This document shows positions 6,458 to 14,938 of a DNA stretch of 17,370 nt, piece after piece. The stretch is taken from positions 1 to 17,370 of the forward strand of contig DATKZJ010000107.1 in assembly GCA_035527995.1 (NCBI GenBank), in the 5' to 3' direction. Within the stretch, counting starts at the first letter, position 1. Each line of letters begins with the position of its first letter. Made by a program: the position numbers and the translations under genes. The notes below the pieces were generated by a model, which was not told the origin of the DNA, did no database searches, and worked only from the letters and a program-made list of their open reading frames with translations. The stretch is from JAFGTF01 sp035527995 (GTDB taxonomy: Bacteria > Spirochaetota > B62-G9 > DRHN01).

Positions 6458-8131
6458 ATGTCTAGAAAAGAAAAAAAGGCTATGACCCGGAGAGATTTTC
6501 TGAAAAAATCCCTGGGAGCCGGGGCAGGTATTGCAGCTGTTTCTGTAGCTTCTAAGTTTATGAGAAGCGATAAGTACAGCCCTCACTCGATCTTTGCGGG
6601 CGGAGAGAAGAAGCTCGAGTACACACCAAAGGCAGGCCTGGCTTCCGGTATGATCGGGGGACCCACCGGTTTCGAAGGCGCCGAGCGTTATCAGTACAGC
6701 GCTGATGAAGCACCAGGTCGTGCTGTTGAGGCTCTTAGAAAGCTCAAGGCCGAGGGGAAGGCTCCAGATAAGTTTATTATAATGCTGCCACCAGGAGCAG
6801 TAGGTCACTGGGAGAAACCTTATCCTGAGGGTGCACCTCTGGCAAAAGATGTGTTCTTTGAAGAGACCGGTATTGAGGTTATTCCAGCTGACGTTGTGGA
6901 AACAGAGCAGACCACTAAGCTCATCCAGGACTATCAGACAGGCGCACGTACATATGATACTTATTCCTACTGGTCTGATGAAACACAAGATCTTGCTGCT
7001 GCCGGTGCTCTTCTTAATCTGGATGAGTATGTCGACAAGTACAAGCCCGACTGGCTCGATCCGGTTTGGGGCAATGTCGGCGGAGACGTCATCCTCACAT
7101 CCACATCAAAGTATCTGGGCAGCGTATACAACGTGCTGATGGATGGTGATTTTCAGCTCTGGGTTTACAGAAAAGACCTGTTCGAAGATCCCAAGGAACA
7201 GAAGGCCTTCAAGGACAGGTACGGTTGGGATCTCCAGTGGCCCGAGACCTGGGAGCAGCTCGACCAGATCTCTCGGTTCTTCAACAGACCCGACCAGGGG
7301 CTTTTGGGATGCACTGACATCAGAAACCAGTACTGGGGGTTCTCCAATTGGTTTCAGCGCTATACGTCGTTCGACAATCCGAACCAGTACTACTGGGACG
7401 ACGACATGAACCCGCTCATTAACACGGACCCGGGAATCAAGGCGACAGAACAGCACGTGAATTCCCTGGAGTGGCACCACAAAGATGCGATCTCCTGGGG
7501 CTGGCCAGAGCAGTATGCAAACATGACTGCTGGTGGTGCAGCAGTTACATGCGCCTATCCGAACATGCCCAAGTTTCTTGACAATCCGGCCAATCCTGAC
7601 AGCAAGGTTGTTGGAAAGCTCAGATCTGGCGTATCGCCTGGACGTGTAATCGGTGGCGTTCTGGTGAGAAGGAGTGTCTGGTGGCCGAGCATAGGGCACG
7701 GAGTTGCCTCCAACGGGAAGTACACTGAAGCCGCCTATCTGTTGCTCCAGTGGGCCTCTAGTGGTAAGGTCAGCACCTGGCTCACTGCGAATCCGGCTGG
7801 ATACTACGACCCGTGGAAGATCCCACACTTCAAGGACCCGATTGTGGTTGGCTCCTACAAGGATTGGCATATCAATACCTATGTTGAATCGATAAAGCGC
7901 AGCTCTCCTCCGATCATAATTCCTGGGGTGACCGAGTACAGAAACGTTCTCGATACAAATCTGCAGCGGGCGCTCTCAGGACAGAAGACGGCGAGGCAGG
8001 CGATGAAGGACTGTGCAGATGAGTGGAACCGCATCACGGACAAGAGGGGTAGAGACAAGCAGATCGAGGCGATCAAGGCTACCCGTGCGGCGTGGCCGAC
8101 GGTCGTGGACAAGCCGACTATCAATGTGTAA
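6458..8131 (+). CDS. Tat-exported ABC transporter substrate-binding protein (extracellular solute-binding family 1)
   Basis: This 557-residue periplasmic or surface binding protein would deliver solute to the permeases encoded next. It begins with a textbook twin-arginine signal: TRRDFLKK (residues 10-17), a short hydrophobic stretch (19-32), then a polar linker. It should therefore be exported folded by Tat rather than Sec. The mature part has the alternating alpha/beta layout of CUT1-class binding proteins, with Trp- and Tyr-rich pocket-like segments (TYDTYSYWSDE, WGFSNWFQRY, DAISWGWPEQY). It is longer than typical maltose-class proteins and closer in size, as I recall, to the GlpV-type glycerol-binding proteins. 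AAGGAGG at 6442-6448 lies 9 nt before the ATG at 6458; the ATG at 6452 is too close to it. A hairpin after the stop may limit read-through. The ligand is unknown. Confidence 0.87.
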   Translation: MSRKEKKAMTRRDFLKKSLGAGAGIAAVSVASKFMRSDKYSPHSIFAGGEKKLEYTPKAGLASGMIGGPTGFEGAERYQYSADEAPGRAVEALRKLKAEGKAPDKFIIMLPPGAVGHWEKPYPEGAPLAKDVFFEETGIEVIPADVVETEQTTKLIQDYQTGARTYDTYSYWSDETQDLAAAGALLNLDEYVDKYKPDWLDPVWGNVGGDVILTSTSKYLGSVYNVLMDGDFQLWVYRKDLFEDPKEQKAFKDRYGWDLQWPETWEQLDQISRFFNRPDQGLLGCTDIRNQYWGFSNWFQRYTSFDNPNQYYWDDDMNPLINTDPGIKATEQHVNSLEWHHKDAISWGWPEQYANMTAGGAAVTCAYPNMPKFLDNPANPDSKVVGKLRSGVSPGRVIGGVLVRRSVWWPSIGHGVASNGKYTEAAYLLLQWASSGKVSTWLTANPAGYYDPWKIPHFKDPIVVGSYKDWHINTYVESIKRSSPPIIIPGVTEYRNVLDTNLQRALSGQKTARQAMKDCADEWNRITDKRGRDKQIEAIKATRAAWPTVVDKPTINV

Positions 8132-8147
8132 CGCGATAACAGCAGAA

Positions 8148-8196
8148 GGGTCCGGCTTCAGGGCTTTGAGCCGGATCCTCCCCTTATTGTTTTTTA
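8148..8196 (+). terminator. Hairpin plus T-rich tract: intercistronic terminator/attenuator
   Basis: TCCGGCT (8151-8157) pairs with AGCCGGA (8169-8175) around an 11-nt loop, with G-rich and C-rich flanks able to extend the stem imperfectly. A tract ending in six T residues follows (to about 8193). Placed between the binding protein and the first permease, it would give partial termination or protect the upstream message, producing more binding protein than membrane components. Confidence 0.5.
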
Positions 8197-8298
8197 AAAT
8201 GCACTGAGCAGCAAATATCATCTTATGAAAAAACGGCTTTCGGTGAGGAATACATTTATCTTCTATAGGATTCAGAAACTAACGCTGGAGGAACACTT

Positions 8299-9234
8299 TT
8301 GTTAAAGAAGCAGATAACACTGGAGGAAAGGGGGGGTATGGATACGGCGAGGTTCGGCTTTTTCATGATCCTTCCCGCACTTGTTTTGTTACTGTTCATC
8401 GTCATTTTCCCCCTTCTTTCCTCGATCTATCTCAGCCTTTCCGAATGGTCGCCAATGACCGGGGGTGGAACCAGGTGGTATGAGGCGTACAAATTCTGGG
8501 GATGGCTTTCCAACTACTGGAACATCCTGAGGGACGTTGAGTTTCTCGTAGCCATACTCAGGACCTTTGTCATCGTTGTGGTCGTTGTGCCGGTCGAGTT
8601 CTTCATCGGACTGGGGCTGGCCTTCCTGTTCAGGGAAAGCTTCTGGGGCAAGAAGGTCTTTCACAGCATCATCCTCATGCCCATGATGATAGTGCCAGCT
8701 GTAGCAGGGTTTATATTCTACATGCTCTTCCAGGGGCAGGGACCTGTGAATGCAGTACTTTCAGGGATATTTTCCAAGGAAGTTTCTATTCTGTGGTTAC
8801 AGCACAAGGTAAGCGCTATTATTGCAATTATGATTGCTGATATCTGGCAGTGGTCGCCCTTCATGTTTCTAATCCTCCTATCAGGGTTGATGTCACTTCC
8901 AGAGGACCAGATAAATGCTGCAATCATACTCGGTGCAACACGATGGCAACGGTTCAGGATGGTACTGTTCCCGCTAATGAAACCGGTTATTGTCATCGCT
9001 CTGATATTCAGAGGCATGGAGGCTGTAAAGATATTCGATGCGATATGGCTCATGACAACAGGAGGACCAGGGACGGCTACAGAATCGATATCGGTATATA
9101 TGTATAAGCATGGGTTCAAGTATCTAAAATGGTCCTGGGTCGCAGCAGGTGGGATCATCATACTCATCATTATTACTCTCATATCGATGCAGGCACTGAA
9201 GCCGATCAAGGAGCAGGAGGAGAAGGAGGCATGA
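8299..9234 (+). CDS. ABC transporter permease, MalF/UgpA type
   Basis: This 311-residue inner-membrane subunit of the importer has six predicted membrane helices, the first at about residues 20-43. It carries the cytoplasmic EAA loop that docks on the ATPase, here INAAIILGATRWQRFRMVLFPLMKP (about 205-229) with the key Gly and terminal Pro. This pattern belongs to the first (MalF-like) permease of CUT1 systems. The TTG at 8299 has GGAGG 7 nt upstream and is taken as the start. An ATG at 8338, preceded by a G-rich run, would remove 13 residues and is a reasonable alternative because the first helix begins soon after it. The next gene begins 43 nt after the stop. Confidence 0.92.
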   Translation: MLKKQITLEERGGMDTARFGFFMILPALVLLLFIVIFPLLSSIYLSLSEWSPMTGGGTRWYEAYKFWGWLSNYWNILRDVEFLVAILRTFVIVVVVVPVEFFIGLGLAFLFRESFWGKKVFHSIILMPMMIVPAVAGFIFYMLFQGQGPVNAVLSGIFSKEVSILWLQHKVSAIIAIMIADIWQWSPFMFLILLSGLMSLPEDQINAAIILGATRWQRFRMVLFPLMKPVIVIALIFRGMEAVKIFDAIWLMTTGGPGTATESISVYMYKHGFKYLKWSWVAAGGIIILIIITLISMQALKPIKEQEEKEA

Positions 9235-9277
9235 TTGGAGAATACAATAGTACTATAAGATGGAGGAATATATATAT

Positions 9278-10132
9278 ATGGAACAGAAACTATATGTAAA
9301 GGCTCTTAAGTTTGCACTGATCGTTTTTGTCACTATAATCTTCTTTTTCCCGATATACTGGGTTTTTACCATGGCATTCAAGCCTTTCCCGGAGTGGACA
9401 GCTGCAGGAGGAAAGATCTACTGGTTTCCCAATAATCCTACCCTGGACAATTTTCGGACAATATTCACACGTCAGCTCCAGATGAATCCATTAGCAGGTA
9501 CTGCAATACGTCCGGTTATTAACAGTCTGATTGTCTCTATCATCGGAACCGGGATAGCAATGGTCGTCGGCATCTTTGCTGCATACGGTATCTCACGCCA
9601 CAAGGCGGGCGGGAACCTTCCGTTTATGCTCCTGCAGCTCAGGATGTTTCCACCAATAGCAATCATTATCCCTATCATGATCATGTGGGCGTTCCTGCGC
9701 ATGATCGACACCTGGTACGGACTTGCAATAATATATGGTGTAGTAACGTTGCCCTTCTCGGTTTGGCTCATGAAGACCTTCTTCGACGACATCCCGAAGG
9801 AGCTCGACGAGGCCGCGATCGTGGACGGATGCTCAAACATCGGCGCGTTCTTCAAGGTGGTAATACCCCTGGCCAAGGGCGGTATCGCTTCAACAGCACT
9901 CTTTGTATTTATCCTCAACTGGAGTGACTTTCTCATTGCACTTATTCTTACTGACCGGAGGTGGACGACTATACCGGTGCATATAAGCAAGCTGCAGTCT
10001 GCGCTTGTAGGTGCGCTCTACGGGCCGAAGGCCGCACTCGGTATGATCGCTGCTATTCCCCCTATTGTTTTCGGAATTCTAATTCAAAAGTATCTCGTGC
10101 GCGGTTTAACCTTCGGAGCGATAAAAAAATAA
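9278..10132 (+). CDS. ABC transporter permease, MalG/UgpE type
   Basis: This is the second inner-membrane subunit, 284 residues, with six predicted helices beginning at about residues 8-26. It has a complete EAA loop, EAAIVDGCSNIGAFFKVVIP, preceded by the usual LPFSVWLMKTFFDDIPKELD segment of MalG-type permeases. It should form the transmembrane heterodimer with the preceding permease. Start choice: GGAGGA at 9262-9267 is 10 nt before the ATG at 9278. An in-frame ATG at 9260 overlaps that ribosome binding site and has none of its own, so the shorter form is preferred. The stop is 12 nt before the first ATPase gene, indicating tight coupling. Confidence 0.93.
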   Translation: MEQKLYVKALKFALIVFVTIIFFFPIYWVFTMAFKPFPEWTAAGGKIYWFPNNPTLDNFRTIFTRQLQMNPLAGTAIRPVINSLIVSIIGTGIAMVVGIFAAYGISRHKAGGNLPFMLLQLRMFPPIAIIIPIMIMWAFLRMIDTWYGLAIIYGVVTLPFSVWLMKTFFDDIPKELDEAAIVDGCSNIGAFFKVVIPLAKGGIASTALFVFILNWSDFLIALILTDRRWTTIPVHISKLQSALVGALYGPKAALGMIAAIPPIVFGILIQKYLVRGLTFGAIKK

Positions 10133-10144
10133 CGAGGACGTTAT

Positions 10145-11257
<1,113 letters not shown>

Positions 11258-11289
11258 ACGAAAGCGGCTGCCGCCAGTGGAGAGAATAT

Positions 11290-12420
11290 ATGGCATCGAT
11301 ACGGGTGGAAAAGGTAAGAAAACGGTTCAAGAATACAGAGGCCGTAAAAGGGCTCGATCTCGAGATAAAGGACGGCGAGTTTTTCTGTATCCTCGGTCCG
11401 CCCGGAGCGGGAAAGACGACCTTGCTTCGTCTCATCGTCGGTCTCGAGACCCCGGATGAAGGAAATATATATATCGGTGATGAATCTGTTGTCGGGATCC
11501 ACCCGAGCAAACGGGGTATCGCCATGATATTCCAGAACCTTGCGCTCTATCCTGACAAGACTGTGTTCGACAACATAGCGTTTCCTCTGCGCCAGCAGAA
11601 TGTCGAAGAACAGGAGATAGAGAGGAGGGTGGGCGATGTCGCGAAAGAGCTCCATATCGACTGGCTGCTGGAGAAGATCCCCTCTCAGCTCTCGGGAGGA
11701 GAGCGCCAGAGGGTCGCGATAGGGAGGGCGATCGTCAGGCAGCCGAAGGCCTACCTCATGGATGAGCCGCTTTCGAATCTCGATGCGCTGCTGAGGCTCG
11801 AGATGAGGGTAAGCCTGAAGGAGCTCCAGACAAGCCTGAAAGAGACATTCGTCTATGTTACACACGATCAGGTCGAGGCGCTTTCGATGGGAGACCGCAT
11901 CGCGGTATTGAACGAGGGGACCCTCCAGCAGGTCGGTGACCCTGAGACTATCTACCAAAAACCGAACAACATGTTCGTTGCAACGATCCTCGGAAGTCCC
12001 CCGATGAACTTTCTCATGTGCGATATCGAGAAGAAAAAGGATGGAGTTCGGATAAAGCACAAGGCCTTTTCGCTGGAGACCCAGCAGAAGCATCTGCTCG
12101 AGGCTCTGGAAAGATCGAACGGCAGCGGTGGGGTTGTTCTCGGCCTCAGGCCCGAGGAGGTGACAATTCATAAAGAGAAGAAAGCGGGCGCTCCTGTTCC
12201 TGCGGAGATATATGTAACGGAGCCTCTTGGAAACGAGACGATCGTCGATGTGGCGCTCGGTGATAATGTGATCAAGGTGATAGCAGAGCCCGATTTCGAG
12301 GGCAGGTCCGGCGAGAAGATCTGGATAGGGATAGAGTGCTCGAAGCTCCACTTTTTTGATGATGAAACTCATGAATGTCTCTACCATGCATCGGACCGGG
12401 ATGAAATCAACATCGTATGA
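11290..12420 (+). CDS. ABC transporter ATPase 2 (MalK/UgpC type), canonical motifs
   Basis: This is a 376-residue cytoplasmic ATPase with a full set of motifs: Walker A GPPGAGKTT (36-44), Q-loop Gln82, signature LSGGE (134-138) followed by RQRVAIGRA, Walker B YLMDEP (155-160), D-loop SNLD (162-165), H-loop His192. A MalK-type C-terminal domain (about 240-376) contains VLGLRPEEV, which is typical of the OB-fold region. It is clearly paralogous to the preceding ATPase, with motifs at identical residue numbers, and most likely its heterodimer partner. The ATG has GGAGAG a few nt upstream. Paired unlike ATPases with a large binding protein recall the GlpST/GlpPQV glycerol importer of rhizobia, but the small GlpU gene is absent and the substrate cannot be transferred from that resemblance. 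Confidence 0.94.
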   Translation: MASIRVEKVRKRFKNTEAVKGLDLEIKDGEFFCILGPPGAGKTTLLRLIVGLETPDEGNIYIGDESVVGIHPSKRGIAMIFQNLALYPDKTVFDNIAFPLRQQNVEEQEIERRVGDVAKELHIDWLLEKIPSQLSGGERQRVAIGRAIVRQPKAYLMDEPLSNLDALLRLEMRVSLKELQTSLKETFVYVTHDQVEALSMGDRIAVLNEGTLQQVGDPETIYQKPNNMFVATILGSPPMNFLMCDIEKKKDGVRIKHKAFSLETQQKHLLEALERSNGSGGVVLGLRPEEVTIHKEKKAGAPVPAEIYVTEPLGNETIVDVALGDNVIKVIAEPDFEGRSGEKIWIGIECSKLHFFDDETHECLYHASDRDEINIV

Positions 12421-12490
12421 GAATGGAACATACGATTCCGGTGGTCGGCTTCTTGGCCTTCCGGGCTCATTAAGACCGTATATACTGGAG

Positions 12491-12518
12491 AGCGGTAGAA
12501 TCAAAAACGACCGCTTTT
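12491..12518 (+). terminator. Weak hairpin in the ATPase-methyltransferase gap
   Basis: AGCGGT (12491-12496) pairs with ACCGCT (12510-12515) around a 13-nt A-rich loop and is followed by only four T residues. It sits in the 137-bp gap between transport and methyl-transfer genes. It could be a weak terminator or a processing/stability element; no good promoter is visible after it, so the downstream genes probably depend on read-through. Confidence 0.3.
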
Positions 12519-12557
12519 CATACTGATACCGAAAAAGATCTATAAGAGGAGGGACAG

Positions 12558-13769
12558 ATGGATATCCAGATGGATATGGAGAAGCTTTACAATGAGCGGA
12601 TGGACCGCTACTGGAAAGCGAACCACAACGAAAAGCCGGACAAGGTTCCTTTCAGGCCGTTCGCTGCGGAAGCGGTCGGTGCGTTCTACGGCCTGAACTC
12701 CCAGCAGGTGACCCATGACGTCGAGCAGGGGATGGAAGCAATCATAAAAATGTGCAGGGAGTTCGATATCGACGCCACTGTTGTAAACATGGTATACGTC
12801 TGGACCGGTCTTACCGAGGCGTACGGAACGAAATATTTCGGGGTGCCCGGCATCGATCTCGATGTTCACGAATCCTTCCAGTACAGGGAGCCGAAAAACG
12901 ACGACGAGGCATGGATGCGGGCGGACGAGTACGACCGTTTCATAGAAAACCCCGTTGAGTTCACCATGAATGTGTGGGCTCCGCGGATGTCGAAATATTT
13001 CGAGCCTCCGGGCGCGGAAAACACATGGAAGAACAATCTCGCCTGGCTAAAAGGGGGTATCGGGTGGCTCTATTACGGTATGAAAATAGGTACCCAAATA
13101 CAGCGTATGAAGAATGAGGCGGGGACTGTGTCCTGCCTCAAAGGCGCACTGAAGGCGCCTTTCGACATCCTTGCTGACAAGTTCCGGGGATTCAGAGGAA
13201 TTTCCTACGATATGCACCGCCAGCCGGAAAAGGTCCTGAAGGCGACCGAGGCTGTTGCGCCGCACATGCTGAACAACGCCCTTCTGGATGCCGATCCCGC
13301 GAAAAAGGTCCCCATTTCCCACTGGATGCACAGAGGGGCGACGGGTTTCTTCTCGGAAGATATATTCAAGAAGTTCTACTGGCCGACCCTTCGAGAGATA
13401 ACGGAGGAAATCTGGAAGGCGGGGTATCAGACGATATACTACGCAGAGGGGAAGTGGGGAAAGAATCTCAAGTACTTTCTCGAGCTTCCTGAGAAGAGCA
13501 TCATATTCCACTGCGACAAGGACGACATCTTCGAGGTGCACCGGGTACTGGGCAGGAAGTTCGCCATCTCCGGCGGCGTTCCCAACGATATGCTCGCGTA
13601 CGGCAAGCCGGAGGATATAAAAAAGCGCGTGAAAGAGGTCATCGAGACAGTCGGCAAAGACGGTGGTTTTCTCCTCGATGCCGAGGCCATCATGCAGCAG
13701 GACACTAAACGTGAGAACTTCAAGGCGATGGCGGAAGCGTGCGCGGAATACGGCGTTTATAAAAACTGA
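12558..13769 (+). CDS. Uroporphyrinogen decarboxylase-fold protein, probable corrinoid-linked methyltransferase
   Basis: This 403-residue cytoplasmic protein has the UroD-superfamily barrel signature: a PFDILADKFRGFRG segment (201-214), a GATGFFSEDIFKKFYWPTLR block (260-279), YAEGKW with Glu297, and a C-terminal GGVPNDMLAYGKPEDIKKRV stretch (339-358). In this superfamily, members beside corrinoid genes (MtaA, MtbA, CmuA relatives) move methyl groups to or from Co, whereas haem-pathway HemE differs in length and motifs. The zinc pattern of MtaA/MtbA (His-x-Cys then a distal Cys) is not intact: the region reads FHCDKDD (317-323), and the distal Cys position in GGFLLDAEAI has no Cys. True UroD activity is unlikely given the corrinoid neighbour. 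GGAGGG lies about 5 nt before the ATG. A 12-nt tandem duplication creates a second in-frame ATG at 12570. Confidence 0.82.
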   Translation: MDIQMDMEKLYNERMDRYWKANHNEKPDKVPFRPFAAEAVGAFYGLNSQQVTHDVEQGMEAIIKMCREFDIDATVVNMVYVWTGLTEAYGTKYFGVPGIDLDVHESFQYREPKNDDEAWMRADEYDRFIENPVEFTMNVWAPRMSKYFEPPGAENTWKNNLAWLKGGIGWLYYGMKIGTQIQRMKNEAGTVSCLKGALKAPFDILADKFRGFRGISYDMHRQPEKVLKATEAVAPHMLNNALLDADPAKKVPISHWMHRGATGFFSEDIFKKFYWPTLREITEEIWKAGYQTIYYAEGKWGKNLKYFLELPEKSIIFHCDKDDIFEVHRVLGRKFAISGGVPNDMLAYGKPEDIKKRVKEVIETVGKDGGFLLDAEAIMQQDTKRENFKAMAEACAEYGVYKN

Positions 13770-13793
13770 TAACTCATGGAGAAGGAGTATACA

Positions 13794-13955
13794 ATGGCAG
13801 AGATGAAAAAGGTGCCTCCTGTGATCTTTTCCTGGGAGGAGAAGAAGAAGGAGTATGAAAAGATCCTTGGTGACGAAGAGATCGTGAAGCGTATGTGGGA
13901 GGAGTTCGATATGCTCACGTATATGTTCGTCTGGTTTGTAGTGACCGCAATGTAG
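13794..13955 (+). CDS. Small uncharacterised protein, 53 residues, between methyltransferase and corrinoid genes
   Basis: I do not recognise this product. It starts at ATG 13794 with AAGGAG exactly 6 nt upstream. Its TAG stop (13953-13955) overlaps the TAGGAGGA ribosome binding site of the corrinoid gene that starts 9 nt later, a typical translational-coupling layout. The N-terminal two-thirds is highly charged, with a lysine/glutamate-rich helix (WEEKKKEYEKILGDEEIVK, residues 14-32). The C-terminal third is hydrophobic and aromatic (LTYMFVWFVVTAM, 41-53), too short for a confident membrane helix but suitable for a hydrophobic docking surface or tail anchor. Signals and position argue that it is translated. 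It may be an accessory subunit or adaptor for the methyltransferase/corrinoid pair; this is inference. Confidence 0.72.
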   Translation: MAEMKKVPPVIFSWEEKKKEYEKILGDEEIVKRMWEEFDMLTYMFVWFVVTAM

Positions 13956-13964
13956 GAGGATAGA

Positions 13965-14591
13965 ATGGACCTGAAAGAAACACTTGCCAATCTAGAAGAG
14001 GACAACATATACAGGATCGTCGATGAAAAGCTCGGAAAGGGCGTTTCTGCAAAACAGATCCTGAAAGAGTGCCAGGCCGGAATGAAGATCGTGGGCGAGC
14101 GCTACAACAGCGAAGAGTACTTTGTCGCAGACCTCATGTACGCGGGAGAGATAATGAGGAACGTGATGAAGACCCTCACACCCCACTTGAAGGGGGCGGA
14201 AGATGCGGAGGATGTCGGGACGGTGGTGATCGGCACTGTAAAGGGGGACATTCACGACCTGGGTAAGGACGTGGTCATCATCACCCTGCAGGGGAACGGG
14301 TTCAAGGTGATCGATCTCGGAGTCGACGTCTCGGCCGAGAAGTTCGTCGAGGCGGTAAAAAAGCACAATCCAGATGTCGTGGGTATGAGCGTCTTTCTCA
14401 CCTCCTGCTTTCCTGCAACAGAAAAGATAGTAAAGGCTTTGTCCGATGCCGGACTGAGAGACAGGGTGAAGATCATGCTTGGCGGCGCCCCTGTCACAGA
14501 TATGGTTGCTGAGGAAACGGGGTGCGATTACTACGGCAAGGACGCCGCTACTGCCTCTGAGTACGCACTGAAGGTGGCGAAAGCTTCATAG
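13965..14591 (+). CDS. Corrinoid (cobalamin-binding) protein of methyltransferase system, MtbC/MttC/MtaC type
   Basis: This 208-residue cytoplasmic methyl carrier has the standard two-domain build. A four-helix cap (about 1-85) includes GERYNSEEYFVADLMYAGEIM, which shields the cofactor. A Rossmann-like B12 domain follows, with GDIHDLGK (94-101), where His97 is the lower axial cobalt ligand of the DxHxxG motif, then GMSVFLTSC (140-148) and GGAPV (173-177). The length is typical of free-standing corrinoid proteins from methylamine, methanol and methoxy-aromatic systems. It would accept a methyl group on Co(I) from a donor and pass it to tetrahydrofolate or another acceptor. The ribosome binding site TAGGAGGA overlaps the stop of the preceding small gene, so synthesis is probably coupled. 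No RamA/ATP-dependent corrinoid activator gene is in view. Confidence 0.95.
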   Translation: MDLKETLANLEEDNIYRIVDEKLGKGVSAKQILKECQAGMKIVGERYNSEEYFVADLMYAGEIMRNVMKTLTPHLKGAEDAEDVGTVVIGTVKGDIHDLGKDVVIITLQGNGFKVIDLGVDVSAEKFVEAVKKHNPDVVGMSVFLTSCFPATEKIVKALSDAGLRDRVKIMLGGAPVTDMVAEETGCDYYGKDAATASEYALKVAKAS

Positions 14592-14938
14592 TCTATAAAG
14601 GCAATAACGTTCTGCTAATATAATGTGACAAATATTAAGGTTATTACTGAACTGTATTTTTTCTAAATTATCCAGGGAAAGGGAAATGTAGAGGACGCGT
14701 TTCACGACGATTGATCATAATAATATTTTCGGATTAGGTCGAATATAACAATTTCTGTATTTCGTGAATGATCACTTTACTAGTCTACGGTGTTGAGCCT
14801 TTATTTTTGGAAGAATAAAATAATGTTCCAACACGTCGGGTTCTTTATTCCCTTTAAAAACGCTCAACCCACACTTTTCCTTACTGTTGACTTCTAACAG
14901 GGTCTCTCTAGCTAAAGCTGCTTTTTTAGAATTGCAGT
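14592..14938. other. AT-rich convergent spacer
   Basis: This 347-bp stretch lies between the converging corrinoid and FecR-domain genes and has no plausible coding frame. It contains an AT hairpin (TTATTTT at 14801-14807 with AAAATAA at 14817-14823), overlapping arms TTGGAA/TTCCAA (14807-14812, 14826-14831), and a longer-range GTTGAGC/GCTCAAC pair (14792-14798, 14862-14868). These alternative structures could serve as weak bidirectional termination, but none has the GC stem plus U-run of a clear intrinsic terminator. Confidence 0.5.

Noticed and set aside
12558..13769. Annotation as haem-pathway uroporphyrinogen decarboxylase (HemE)
   Set aside because: At 403 residues it is longer than HemE, which is about 350; I see no clear HemE N-terminal motif, and no haem genes are adjacent while a corrinoid protein is. 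The name reflects fold only.
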